This document shows, piece by piece, positions 9,309 through 17,652 of a DNA stretch of 64,000 nt; the first letter of the stretch is position 1, and every line of letters begins with the position of its first letter. Origin of the DNA: Chryseobacterium cheonjiense (GTDB lineage Bacteria > Bacteroidota > Bacteroidia > Flavobacteriales > Weeksellaceae). A model generated the notes under the pieces. The model was not told the DNA's origin. It saw nothing but the letters and a program-made list of their open reading frames with translations, and ran no database searches. The stretch spans positions 1,796,502 to 1,860,501 of the forward strand of contig NZ_JABBGF010000001.1 in assembly GCF_012927265.1 (NCBI RefSeq). The letters run 5' to 3'. Position numbers and translations under genes: made by a program.

Positions 9309-10493
9309 ATGCAAAAAATCCTTATTGTAGAAGACGAAAAAGCAATCTCAGGAGTACTCCAAAGTATTCTTTCCGATGAACTTACTGACTATGAATTTGT
9401 AATCGCCGAAGACGGCCTTGAAGGTTATAAACAGGTAGAAAAAGAAGATTTCGCATTGGTGATTTCCGATATTAAAATGCCTAAACTTTCAGGAACAGAA
9501 CTTTTGAAACAGAGTTTATCCCTAAAACCGGAATCCACTTTTATTATGATCTCAGGACACGCAGACATCGATTCTGCCGTTTCCTGCCTTAAAGACGGCG
9601 CATATGACTTCATTTCCAAACCTATCGATATCAACAGACTGATTACCAGCGTAAAAAATGCTTTAGCCAAAGAAAGCCTGAAGAAAGAAAATAAAAATCT
9701 TCAGACCGAAAACAAAACGCTCAAGAGAAAGGTAAGCAAAAAGTACCAGATGATCGGTGAATCAGCAGGTTTAAAGAAGATTCAGGATATGATTGAGAAA
9801 GTAGCCGCATCTGATGCAAGGGTTTTGATCACGGGACCGAACGGAGCCGGAAAAGAGCTTGTAGCTCATGCAATCCACAATCAGAGTGACAGAGCAAGAG
9901 GTCCAATGATCGAGGTAAACTGTGCTGCAATTCCTTCTGAATTAATTGAGTCTGAATTATTCGGACACGTAAAAGGGTCTTTTACCGGAGCGATCAAGGA
10001 TAAGCAGGGAAAATTTGAGCAGGCCAACGGCGGAACTATTTTCCTGGATGAGATCGGTGATATGAGTCTTATAGCACAGGCAAAAGTATTGAGAGCTTTA
10101 CAGGAAAGCAAAGTATCTCCTGTAGGAAGCGATAAAGAAATAAAGGTTGATGTAAGAGTGCTTGCCGCTACCAACAAAAATATGCAGAAGGAGATTGAAG
10201 CCGGAAGATTCCGTGAAGACCTTTACCACAGACTTTCTGTGATCGAGATTTACGTACCATCTCTGGACGAAAGAAAGGAAGATATTAAATCGCTTGTTGA
10301 GCATTTTGCCGGAATTATCTCTGATGAGCATGGAACTGCTCCGAAGAAATTTGATGACAAAGCTATTGATGCCCTAAAAGCACTTTCATGGACAGGAAAT
10401 ATCAGAGAGCTGAGAAACGTAGTGGAAAGGCTCATCATTTTAGGAGGAAACACTGTTTCAGCTGACGACGTTGCAAGTTTTGTAAGGAAATAA
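9309..10493 (+). CDS. sigma-54-type response regulator (receiver plus AAA+) lacking a DNA-binding domain
   Basis: This is a 394-residue NtrC-like protein. Residues 1-120 are a receiver domain with the acidic pair near residue 8 and phosphoacceptor Asp54. Residues about 145-375 form the sigma-54 activator AAA+ domain: Walker A variant GPNGAGK (176-182), sigma-54 loop GSFTGA (223-228, normally GAFTGA) and Walker B GGTIFLDEIGD. The chain stops after the lid region (SADDVASFVRK), with no Fis-type helix-turn-helix. It would act from solution or through a partner rather than by binding an enhancer itself. No histidine kinase is encoded nearby. Confidence 0.88.
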   Translation: MQKILIVEDEKAISGVLQSILSDELTDYEFVIAEDGLEGYKQVEKEDFALVISDIKMPKLSGTELLKQSLSLKPESTFIMISGHADIDSAVSCLKDGAYDFISKPIDINRLITSVKNALAKESLKKENKNLQTENKTLKRKVSKKYQMIGESAGLKKIQDMIEKVAASDARVLITGPNGAGKELVAHAIHNQSDRARGPMIEVNCAAIPSELIESELFGHVKGSFTGAIKDKQGKFEQANGGTIFLDEIGDMSLIAQAKVLRALQESKVSPVGSDKEIKVDVRVLAATNKNMQKEIEAGRFREDLYHRLSVIEIYVPSLDERKEDIKSLVEHFAGIISDEHGTAPKKFDDKAIDALKALSWTGNIRELRNVVERLIILGGNTVSADDVASFVRK

Positions 10494-10520
10494 TGTAAGT
10501 ATTACTTCAGATAAATTATA

Positions 10521-10557
10521 AAATTGCAGTATCTCTTGTTACTGCAATTTTTTTTGA
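10521..10557 (+). terminator. terminator of the response-regulator gene
   Basis: AAATTGCAGTA and TACTGCAATTT form an 11-bp stem with an 8-nt loop, followed by a T-run. Confidence 0.85.
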
Positions 10558-10582
10558 TTAAAACTATGACCCATCAATTATT

Positions 10583-11965
10583 ATGAACTTTTTACATAAA
10601 AATTATACCAAAGAATGCCTTACGCTCGCCCTGCCGGTAATGCTGACCCAGGTCGGCCAGGTATCAGTGAATCTTTTTGACAATATTATCGTGGGAAAGC
10701 TGCTGGGAGCCGATGCACTGGCTTCGGTTTCCTTAGGAAACGCGGTATTTTTCTCGATGTTTGTGCTGGCGTTAGGATTTTCTTTCGCGATTCCGCCGCT
10801 TGTTTCGGAGGCTCATTCGAAGCATGACCATAAAACCATTAACTCGGTTTTCAGTCATGGTTTTGTCATCAACATGACAGTCGGAATTATTTTAATGGGA
10901 ATTCTGCTTTTAGCAATGCCGTTGCTCTACCATTCGGGGCAGCCGGAAAAAATTATTCCGGATACGGTAGATTTCCTTACCATTATGGCCATCAGCATTG
11001 TTCCGTTTATGGCATTTCAGACGTTGAGAGAAGTTTCGGAAGGTTTATCATATACGATTGGTGTCACAAAAGCCACAATTATCGCGAATATTATCAATAT
11101 TGTTTTAAATTACATTTTTATCAAAGGGCTTTTCGGAATTCCGCCGATGGGGGTAAAAGGTTCCGCTTTGGCAAGTTTGATCGCCAGGATATTTATGGTC
11201 GTTTTCCTGTATTTTGTACTTTTAAAGCAGAGTAAAACACGACGGTATATCAAAGATTTCACTTTAAAAATCGAAGTTTTTTCAAAAAAAATGTTTGATA
11301 AAATGGTACGATTAGGTTTGCCGACTGCCCTCCAGATGTTTTTTGAGGTAACGGCTTTTGCCGGTGCGGCTTTTATCTGCGGACTGATTTCAGCACATGA
11401 TATCGCTTCCCACCAGATTGCTTTGAGCATGGCATCATTTACATTCAATTTATGTATTGGGTTCAGTGTTGCTTCTACAGTGATGATCGGCAGAAAGCTG
11501 GGCGAACAAAACTTTACGGAATTAAGAAAAGTTGGAATCAACAACCTGAAGATCGCTTTTATTTTTATGGCCATCTGCGGAATTGTTTTTATTTTGGGAA
11601 GAAATATTCTCCCGACTTTTTTTACTAAAAAAGAAGAAGTCGAAGTCATTGCCTTAGCTGCAAAATTAATGATCATTGCTGCTTTATTTCAGCTTTCGGA
11701 CGGAATTCAGGTAACGGCTTTAGGAACACTCAGAGGCATGCAGGATGTTAAAATTCCCTCCATTTATACCTTTATTGCCTACTGGATCATTACCATACCT
11801 TTAGGATATTTTCTTTGTGTGACCTTACAAATGGGTGCTTTCGGAATGTGGATCGCATTGGGTCTCGGACTTACCATTTCCGCTTTATTTCTGGTAAAAA
11901 GATTTCTCAATCTGTCTGCGAAAAGAATTAAGAGTAATAGGGAAAGTGAATTAAAAGCACAATAA
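10583..11965 (+). CDS. MATE family efflux transporter
   Basis: This 460-residue membrane protein has the MATE layout of twelve hydrophobic segments in two halves. The first half opens ALPVMLTQVGQVSVNLFDNIIVGKLLGADALA, the family pattern around the first membrane helices, and the second half repeats it near residue 245 (RLGLPTALQMFFEV). MATE pumps export drugs and cationic metabolites in exchange for sodium ions or protons. The substrate cannot be told from sequence. It ends 21 bp before the pdeM gene, so the two may be co-transcribed. Confidence 0.92.
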   Translation: MNFLHKNYTKECLTLALPVMLTQVGQVSVNLFDNIIVGKLLGADALASVSLGNAVFFSMFVLALGFSFAIPPLVSEAHSKHDHKTINSVFSHGFVINMTVGIILMGILLLAMPLLYHSGQPEKIIPDTVDFLTIMAISIVPFMAFQTLREVSEGLSYTIGVTKATIIANIINIVLNYIFIKGLFGIPPMGVKGSALASLIARIFMVVFLYFVLLKQSKTRRYIKDFTLKIEVFSKKMFDKMVRLGLPTALQMFFEVTAFAGAAFICGLISAHDIASHQIALSMASFTFNLCIGFSVASTVMIGRKLGEQNFTELRKVGINNLKIAFIFMAICGIVFILGRNILPTFFTKKEEVEVIALAAKLMIIAALFQLSDGIQVTALGTLRGMQDVKIPSIYTFIAYWIITIPLGYFLCVTLQMGAFGMWIALGLGLTISALFLVKRFLNLSAKRIKSNRESELKAQ

Positions 11966-11986
11966 TCAACAAGTATTCTGAAAAGA

Positions 11987-12631
11987 ATGAACGTACAGAC
12001 AAAAAAAATAAAGATCCGTCAGGAAACATTTACCCTTACCAATCAAAGAGCTTTATTCTGGGAAGAGCAGAAAGCCCTTATTCTTTCGGATCTGCACATC
12101 GGAAAAACCGCCCATTTCCGGAAAAACGGAATTGCTTTGGCCAACCAGATTATGAAAAATGATCTGGAGCGGCTTTCGATCCTCATTGAATATTTTAAGC
12201 CAGAAAAATTTATTGTTGTAGGAGATCTTCTTCATGCAGGCGACAATTCGGACGTTGATGAATTCTGCAGTTGGAGAAACCAGTACACCGATCTTCAGTT
12301 TCATCTTATTGAAGGCAATCACGACAGGATTACCAAAAAACTTGAATCTAAACTGTGTCTGAATTTTAAATCTGAGCTGCTGGAAATTGAAGATTTTATG
12401 CTGATTCATGATTTTGAAAAAAAGCATCCTAAATTTCAGATTACCGGACACATCCATCCGGGATTTGTTATTAATTCCGCCGTTAAAAAAATAAAGCTTC
12501 CCTGTTTTGTGGTCACAGAAAATCAGCTTCTTTTGCCTGCTTTTAGCGAATTTACAGGACTGGATACAAAAAATCTTCCTAAAAAAGGAAGATTCTACGT
12601 ATTTACTGATGCTGAGATCTATGAGATTTAA
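11987..12631 (+). CDS. pdeM: PdeM-type metallophosphoesterase (ligase-associated DNA damage response endonuclease family)
   Basis: This 214-residue protein is a calcineurin-like phosphoesterase. The metal-binding blocks are SDLHIGKTAHFRKNG (Asp35, His37), VVGDLLHAG, EGNHD and GHIHPG, in the order and spacing of the PdeM family. PdeM proteins are usually encoded with an Lhr-like helicase and an ATP-dependent DNA ligase and are linked to DNA repair; neither partner is next to it here. It follows a MATE gene closely and converges on the acetyltransferase gene with a gap of only 5 bp. Confidence 0.87.
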   Translation: MNVQTKKIKIRQETFTLTNQRALFWEEQKALILSDLHIGKTAHFRKNGIALANQIMKNDLERLSILIEYFKPEKFIVVGDLLHAGDNSDVDEFCSWRNQYTDLQFHLIEGNHDRITKKLESKLCLNFKSELLEIEDFMLIHDFEKKHPKFQITGHIHPGFVINSAVKKIKLPCFVVTENQLLLPAFSEFTGLDTKNLPKKGRFYVFTDAEIYEI

Positions 12632-12636
12632 TCTAA

Positions 12637-13158
12637 TTAATCCAGCGTTTTTTTCATCATCAGATCGGTCTGCGCATCATTTCCTAACCGGAAGATGTGC
12701 TTATCAAATTCTGTAAAACCATTTTTAATATAAAAGCTTACGGCTCTTTTATTTTCTCCCCAAACGCCCAGCCAGATGTATTTTTTGCTTTGTTGCCGGG
12801 CAATTTCCAAAGCTTTATCAAACAGAAGCTGCCCTACTTTCTTACCTTGATGGGAACTTTTCACATATATTCTTTCGATTTCAAGAGAAGTTTCGTCCTG
12901 AAGTTCGGTTTGAGATCCTCCTGAATTTACTTTCAGATATCCTACCGGGCTTTCTTCCTCCCAGGCTATAAAAAACCGGGAATCCACAGTATTGAGTTCC
13001 TTTAACAATTTTTCTGAAGCAAAACTTTCGGCCAGATATTTCTGCATTTCTTCCTCTGAGTTATGTTTTGAAAACGTTTCGTAAAAAGTTTCCTTTCCCA
13101 GCTGCTGCAGGGTTTCAAGATCTTCCGCAGAAGCTTTTTTCAGAACTATTGATGTCAT
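12637..13158 (-). CDS. GNAT family N-acetyltransferase
   Basis: This GNAT protein is about 173 residues from ATG 13158 (MTSIVLKKASAEDLETL). A longer frame exists, but its extra 30 residues run into the upstream nucleosidase gene and look unlike a GNAT N-terminus, so 13158 is preferred. The acetyl-CoA-binding motif A is visible as IERIYVKSSHQGKKVGQLL, followed by WLGVWGENKRAVSFYIKNGF. The family moves an acetyl group from acetyl-CoA to an amine; the acceptor is unknown. It starts 1 bp after the nucleosidase stop codon, so the two are probably one operon. Confidence 0.9.
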   Translation of the reverse strand: MTSIVLKKASAEDLETLQQLGKETFYETFSKHNSEEEMQKYLAESFASEKLLKELNTVDSRFFIAWEEESPVGYLKVNSGGSQTELQDETSLEIERIYVKSSHQGKKVGQLLFDKALEIARQQSKKYIWLGVWGENKRAVSFYIKNGFTEFDKHIFRLGNDAQTDLMMKKTLD

Positions 13159-13159
13159 A

Positions 13160-13744
13160 TTATTGTAAAAATAAAATTTTATTAAATGCTTCTGAAGCAA
13201 GATGCACCTGTACCGTCCAGTCATCGGCAGCGTCGCTTCCCGCATCATCAGAAATGTATTTCAGGCAAAGAAACGGAATGTTTTCTTTCATGGCAATCAG
13301 CGCCAGCGGATAAGCTTCCATATCAACGACATTGTAATCGGCTTCAGAATGATTCATTTCGAAACTATCGCCACTGCCGCAGATTCCTTCCGGAAGACCG
13401 TTTCTTTTCAGTCCATACTCAAGCAATGGCGGAATACCGGACAAAGGTGTTTCGTATAAACTAAACCCAAGCCCTCTCACATCCATATCCCGCTGGATAA
13501 ATTGTGTACAGCAAACCACTTCCCCTTTGTGGAAACTTTTGCTTCCTGCAGAGCCGAGATTGACTATTAATTTCGGCCTTCTTCGATGAATTTCTTTAGT
13601 GAGTTCCATCGCCGCATTTACTTTGCCGATACCCGTGATGAGTTTATTTTTATCATTAAAAACCTTTCCCGCTTCAGAATCAAGGGCAAAAACAAAGAGC
13701 GTTTCATCTAAAGGAAACTGATGGTTTTCATTTACTGTAATCAT
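13160..13744 (-). CDS. nucleosidase of the purine-nucleoside phosphorylase/MTAN superfamily
   Basis: This 194-residue protein keeps the core of the phosphorylase/nucleosidase fold: GIGKVNAAMEL, VNLGSAGS, and the purine-site segment VVDMEAYPLALIAMKENIPFLCLKYISDDAG. Asp at the end of that run matches the catalytic Asp of 5'-methylthioadenosine/S-adenosylhomocysteine nucleosidases. It is shorter than a typical 230-residue MTAN, so the exact substrate is uncertain. It lies in a minus-strand run with the DsbA-like gene upstream and the GNAT gene directly downstream. Confidence 0.85.
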   Translation of the reverse strand: MITVNENHQFPLDETLFVFALDSEAGKVFNDKNKLITGIGKVNAAMELTKEIHRRRPKLIVNLGSAGSKSFHKGEVVCCTQFIQRDMDVRGLGFSLYETPLSGIPPLLEYGLKRNGLPEGICGSGDSFEMNHSEADYNVVDMEAYPLALIAMKENIPFLCLKYISDDAGSDAADDWTVQVHLASEAFNKILFLQ

Positions 13745-13771
13745 AAAAAAATTGAATATTAAATTTAAAGA

Positions 13772-14470
13772 TTATATGCTGCATCCATCGGCATCACAGG
13801 AATTATCTCCGCCCGAAATATTTTTCAGCGGAATAACCGTTTCTTCATAGGTCTGCTGAAGAGCATTGGCAAAAAATTCGACTGGCTGTGCTCCGGAAAC
13901 TGAATACTTTCCATTAAGAATAAAGAAAGGCACTCCTGAGATCCCGTGACTTCCCGCTTCAGAAAAATCGTTTTTTACCTCATCATTAAATTCTTCTGAT
14001 GTTAAAACCTGGCGTGCCTCATCCGTATTTATTCCCAGAGATCCGGCAATTGCCACGAGTGTATCAATATGTCCGACGTTTTTTCCTTCGATGAAATGCG
14101 CTATAAAAAGTGCTTCTTCCATCTCATTGGCTTTTTTATACTTCTTTGCTAAATGTAATAATTTATGCGCAGAAAATGTATTGGTAATTAAAGCTTTATC
14201 AAAATTAAATTTAATTCCTGACTTTATTCCCATTTGCGACACCTGTCCTATCATCTGCTTTGCCTGAGCCTCCGGAAACCCTTTTTTCTCCCTGAAATAT
14301 TCGAAGGTTGTTTTTGTTTGATCAGGATCGAGGGTCGGGTCAAGCTGGAAGCTTTTCCATTCTACTTCGATTTCATCTTTAAAAGGAAGATCTTCAAGTG
14401 CTTTCTCAAAGTTATTTTTCCCGATATAGCAAAACGGACACATTACATCCGACCAGATTTCTACTTTCAT
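13772..14470 (-). CDS. DsbA family oxidoreductase (FrnE-like)
   Basis: This 232-residue protein has a thioredoxin fold with a helical insertion. The active site CPFC is at residues 11-14 (SDVMCPFCYIGK), and the cis-proline loop appears as SGVPFFILNGKYSVSGAQP. There is no signal peptide, as in the cytoplasmic FrnE/2-hydroxychromene-2-carboxylate isomerase-like branch. FrnE-type proteins are thiol-disulfide oxidoreductases, some linked to oxidative stress. The C-terminus DNSCDADGCSI carries two further cysteines. It lies 20 bp after the MFS gene on the same strand. Confidence 0.9.
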   Translation of the reverse strand: MKVEIWSDVMCPFCYIGKNNFEKALEDLPFKDEIEVEWKSFQLDPTLDPDQTKTTFEYFREKKGFPEAQAKQMIGQVSQMGIKSGIKFNFDKALITNTFSAHKLLHLAKKYKKANEMEEALFIAHFIEGKNVGHIDTLVAIAGSLGINTDEARQVLTSEEFNDEVKNDFSEAGSHGISGVPFFILNGKYSVSGAQPVEFFANALQQTYEETVIPLKNISGGDNSCDADGCSI

Positions 14471-14490
14471 CGTATTTATTTTTAATTGAA

Positions 14491-15678
14491 TTATACTTTT
14501 TCTTTTATTTTTCTGCTAAAAAGGAGATGCACCGTTAAAGCCAGAACACCCATTGCTGTTCCTACAAAGCAGACACCACCCCATTGGTAATACTGCCACG
14601 CAACGGAAGCCAGCCATGTCCCAAGAGAACCACCGATGAAATAAGACACCATATACACTGTATTCAGTCTGTTTACAGCGCTGGATTTTATAAGAAAGAA
14701 ATCCGTCTGATTCATAATATGGGCAGACTGAACACCGAGGTCCACCAGAACAACTCCCGCTATCAGTCCCCAATAAGTTTCACCTGCAAAGTAAGTGAAT
14801 GCCCAACTGATTAATACTACTGATAAGGCATAAATTACGATTCTGTTCAGATCAAAAATTTTTTGCAGCTTCCCTACCCTTGCGGCAGCTAATGCTCCCG
14901 CCGCCCCGGCCAGGCCAAAACTTCCCACTACCGAAGAACCGGCGTTAAACGGTGGTTTCTCCATATGGAAAGCCAGCGTTGTAAATAAAGCGCACATAGA
15001 ACCGAAAGCCATCGCTCCACGGAATGAAGCCAGTCGCAAAACAGGCTGGGTTGCTGCAAGGTGAAATACTGATTTCATTAAATCACCATACGTTCCTTTA
15101 AAGTTCGGATGAATGTCAGGAAGCATTTTATAGACGGCAATCCAAACGAAGATCATCATTCCGGACGCTATTCCGAACATGGTTCTCCAGCCCCATATTT
15201 CTCCCACAATACCTCCTATGAAACGCGACAAAAGTATTCCCAGCAACAGCCCGGACATTACCAATCCTATATTTGATGACTTTTCTTTATCCCCCGAAAG
15301 TTCTGCTGCAATGGGTACAAACAGCTGCGGAATTACCGACGTTACTCCGATAAGCAAACTGGCGGCATACAGCATCCACAATTCTTTGGCAAATGTCATC
15401 CACAATAATGCAGCAAATACAAGCAGAAGATCAATAAGAATAAGTTTTTTACGGAACAACTTGTCTCCCAGCGGAACAATCAGCAAAAGGCCGGCCGCGT
15501 ATCCCAGTTGGGTAAGAACAGAAATCTTTCCTGCCGCAGCTTCGGAAACCTGTAAGTCTTCTGAAATTAATGAAAGTAAAGGCTGATTGTAATAAATATT
15601 TGCCACAACAAGTCCTGAGATAACGGTCATCAGCCAGATTACAGTACGTGAGATGCCACCGGTAGAATTCAACTGCAT
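14491..15678 (-). CDS. MFS transporter
   Basis: This 395-residue protein has twelve predicted membrane helices in two six-helix halves. The loop after helix 2 reads GDKLFRKKLI, the usual MFS motif A. The sequence NIYYNQPLLSLISEDL near the N-terminus is common in the bacterial drug/arabinose-efflux branch. Substrate unknown; likely a proton-driven exporter. It is the first gene of a minus-strand run through the DsbA-like, nucleosidase and GNAT genes, and a TATTTTTG box lies 33 bp upstream of its ATG. Confidence 0.9.
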   Translation of the reverse strand: MQLNSTGGISRTVIWLMTVISGLVVANIYYNQPLLSLISEDLQVSEAAAGKISVLTQLGYAAGLLLIVPLGDKLFRKKLILIDLLLVFAALLWMTFAKELWMLYAASLLIGVTSVIPQLFVPIAAELSGDKEKSSNIGLVMSGLLLGILLSRFIGGIVGEIWGWRTMFGIASGMMIFVWIAVYKMLPDIHPNFKGTYGDLMKSVFHLAATQPVLRLASFRGAMAFGSMCALFTTLAFHMEKPPFNAGSSVVGSFGLAGAAGALAAARVGKLQKIFDLNRIVIYALSVVLISWAFTYFAGETYWGLIAGVVLVDLGVQSAHIMNQTDFFLIKSSAVNRLNTVYMVSYFIGGSLGTWLASVAWQYYQWGGVCFVGTAMGVLALTVHLLFSRKIKEKV

Positions 15679-15711
15679 AGATTTTGTTTAAGAATGTGCG
15701 AAATTGCTGTA

Positions 15712-15719
15712 CAAAAATA
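15712..15719 (-). promoter_or_regulatory. -7 promoter box of the MFS gene run
   Basis: TATTTTTG on the minus strand matches TAnnTTTG and lies 33 nt before the ATG at 15678. Confidence 0.55.
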
Positions 15720-15822
15720 CTTATTTTACCATAAACAGAAATGAAGATTTTATCGGTTTTAGCGATGATTTTAATTGATGGAAAAGGTTTTCCGGATCAG
15801 AATTTATGAAGAAATTTGCACT

Positions 15823-16554
15823 ATGAAAATTATACCGCTGAAAGAAGGAAACTTTTCAACGAACAGGACCAAAGATTTTACACTCTTAACAGATGAAAAT
15901 GCTGCTACGGTAAAAGGAATAAAAATGTCTGTAACCCCTTTCCTGATCATTACGGAACATGATGTGATTCTCCTGGATGCCGGCATCGGATGGAAAAATG
16001 AAGTAGGACAAACCGTTATCTCTGAAATCCTGAAAAGTGAAGGTATTAATACGGAAGACGTGACGAAGGTACTGCTTTCCCATCTCCACAAAGATCATAT
16101 AGAAACGACTGTAACACGCACAGAAAACGGCTTTAGGGCTACCTTTCCCAATGCAGAAATTTTTATCCAGAAGCGGGAACTCGATTATGCCATGAACAAT
16201 CGGGAAAGCTATTCTTTTGATTTTGATACGCTGGAAAAGCTGGTCAGCCTGGACCATATCGTATGGATGGACGAAGACAGAGGATTTATTACGAATGAAA
16301 TCTATTTTGAAGTTGCCGGCGGCCATACTCCTTTCATGCAGGTTTTCCTGATACGGGAAGGCGATGAAACGGTGTTTTACGGAGCAGATGACCTGCCACA
16401 GGCATCCTACTTACAATATCATCTGGCTTATAAAAGTGATTTTGACGGAAGAAAAGCGATGGAATTGAGACAGAAATGGCAAAAAGAAGCAATTGAAAAC
16501 CACTGGAAAATTCTTTTGTACCATGACCTTAATAAAGCTGTTCTGCAATTTTAA
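15823..16554 (+). CDS. MBL-fold metallo-hydrolase
   Basis: From ATG 15823 this is a 243-residue metallo-beta-lactamase-fold protein with the zinc motif HLHKDH (His87, His89, Asp91, His92), a later GGHTPFMQ histidine and GADDLP. An ATG at 15775 would add 16 residues, but a TTTG promoter-like box (GAAATTTGCA) ends 4 nt before 15823, so the shorter start is preferred. Related proteins include lactonases and other hydrolases. The reaction is not determined by these motifs. Confidence 0.85.
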   Translation: MKIIPLKEGNFSTNRTKDFTLLTDENAATVKGIKMSVTPFLIITEHDVILLDAGIGWKNEVGQTVISEILKSEGINTEDVTKVLLSHLHKDHIETTVTRTENGFRATFPNAEIFIQKRELDYAMNNRESYSFDFDTLEKLVSLDHIVWMDEDRGFITNEIYFEVAGGHTPFMQVFLIREGDETVFYGADDLPQASYLQYHLAYKSDFDGRKAMELRQKWQKEAIENHWKILLYHDLNKAVLQF

Positions 16555-16562
16555 AAAGAAAA

Positions 16563-16590
16563 AAATGGTTTAAAGTTCATTAAACCATTT
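16563..16590. terminator. hairpin between convergent MBL and LuxR-type genes
   Basis: AAATGGTTTAA and TTAAACCATTT form an 11-bp stem. It overlaps the last codons of the LuxR-type gene and can act in both directions. Confidence 0.7.
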
Positions 16591-16911
16591 ATAGATATCA
16601 ACCGTTGATGCAATATTCAACTTTTTTCTCAGCCTGTTTTTCCTGTTCTGGATGGCTTTAGGAGTAACAAATGTATAAGTTGCAATTTCCTTCGTTGTTA
16701 AGTTGAGCTTTAGATAGATACAAAAAATAAGCTCAGAATTTTTTAAATTAGGCTGAATAGAGGACAACTTTTTAAAAAAGTCCGGATCCACTAATCTGAA
16801 TTTACTCAACAGACGTGGAGAATTCTCTTTCGCTAATGCCAAAATTTCGTCCTGCACAAAAATTTTTTGGTTTAAATCTTCTAAATTGAATTCAGTTTTT
16901 TCGTTTTTCAT
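16570..16911 (-). CDS. small LuxR-type helix-turn-helix protein
   Basis: This 113-residue protein has a C-terminal helix-turn-helix of the LuxR/GerE type: LTTKEIATYTFVTPKAIQNRKNRLRKKL, where the recognition helix follows the usual turn. In Flavobacteriia this domain commonly ends larger proteins with TPR or sensor parts; here only about 50 residues precede it. It could be a stand-alone regulator or the remnant of a larger one. A 25-codon ORF overlaps its ATG by ATGA (see 16908-16985), and a long AT-rich gap lies upstream. Confidence 0.75.
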   Translation of the reverse strand: MKNEKTEFNLEDLNQKIFVQDEILALAKENSPRLLSKFRLVDPDFFKKLSSIQPNLKNSELIFCIYLKLNLTTKEIATYTFVTPKAIQNRKNRLRKKLNIASTVDIYKWFNEL

Positions 16912-16985
16912 AATATTTTCTCATCTCTACTAATTCCTGGTGCTTTAGTAAGCTTCAGCATTAACACTCTTCGCATATACTTCAT
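16908..16985 (-). CDS. possible 25-codon leader ORF coupled to the LuxR-type gene
   Basis: ATG at 16985 opens a 25-codon frame (MKYMRRVLMLKLTKAPGISR...) whose TGA overlaps the ATG of the LuxR-type gene (ATGA). Overlap of this kind often couples translation. No promoter box is obvious and chance is likely at this length. Confidence 0.2.
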   Translation of the reverse strand: MKYMRRVLMLKLTKAPGISRDEKIL

Positions 16986-17652
16986 TCAGATTCTATTTCT
17001 GCTTTTTGAAGTTTTTATATTTATGCTTGATATTTTATCATTTTGAAAATTGGCCTGTCTTAGTAGTAATTACGTTTTTCTTGCTTTTTGCATTTAATAT
17101 TAAAATATTTTCACAAAAATTGCGATTATATTTTTAGGTAAAGACAAAGAAAGAAAAAATGATTAAAATTTTCCTGAATTAAAATACCACATACATACCA
17201 CGCCAATTCCTTTAATGCTGCCTTTATCCTTTACATCAGGTCGTTTAAAATATTTCAATAATCTGAGAACAAAACTAAAGTTTTCTGAAATTGTTTTTTA
17301 TGATTGTAATCAATAGGTATAAAAAATGTGAGTTATATTTAAGAATAAGCAGATAAAGTATTAATTTATAAGATAAAAGAGTACCAAATCATCGTAATAT
17401 TATCCTGTTTTCACCATAATATAATTTTATTCTAGATAAACAGCTGATTCTGGTATGAAACAGTTATTTTTTATGAAAAATTTATAGCATAAATGAATTG
17501 TACAATTGGTGCGGTTTACCTAAAACTCGCAAAATTCAATGTTGAAAACATAAGAGTTGAATTTTTAAATTAATAAATAATCATTTATAATTTTGAATTT
17601 TTGATAATGATTATTACAGCTAAGCAAGGGCTTAAGATGTTGAGATACCTAA
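16986..17652. other. AT-rich gene-poor gap
   Basis: Apart from one possible 31-codon gene at 17163-17258, I see no ORF, tRNA or strong hairpin here. Base composition is clearly more AT-rich than the flanking genes. It may carry regulatory DNA for the LuxR-type gene or be decayed sequence. Confidence 0.5.
17163..17258 (-). CDS. possible 31-codon small protein behind a promoter box
   Basis: A TTG-started frame runs for 31 codons (begins MKYFKRPDVKDKGSIKG, ends WYFNSGKF). A perfect TAGTTTTG box at 17270-17277 ends 11 nt before it, the same arrangement as the TTG-started radical SAM gene in this window. The peptide is basic at its start and hydrophobic later. It has no recognised family and could be chance. 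Confidence 0.25.
   Translation of the reverse strand: MKYFKRPDVKDKGSIKGIGVVCMWYFNSGKF

Noticed and set aside
13159..13248. 30-residue N-terminal extension of the GNAT gene
   Set aside because: It overlaps the conserved end of the nucleosidase gene and contributes no GNAT residues.
16986..17652. Possible tRNA or pseudogene in the gap
   Set aside because: No T-loop GGTTCRA with acceptor pairing was seen, and no frame with recognisable protein similarity beyond one 31-codon candidate.
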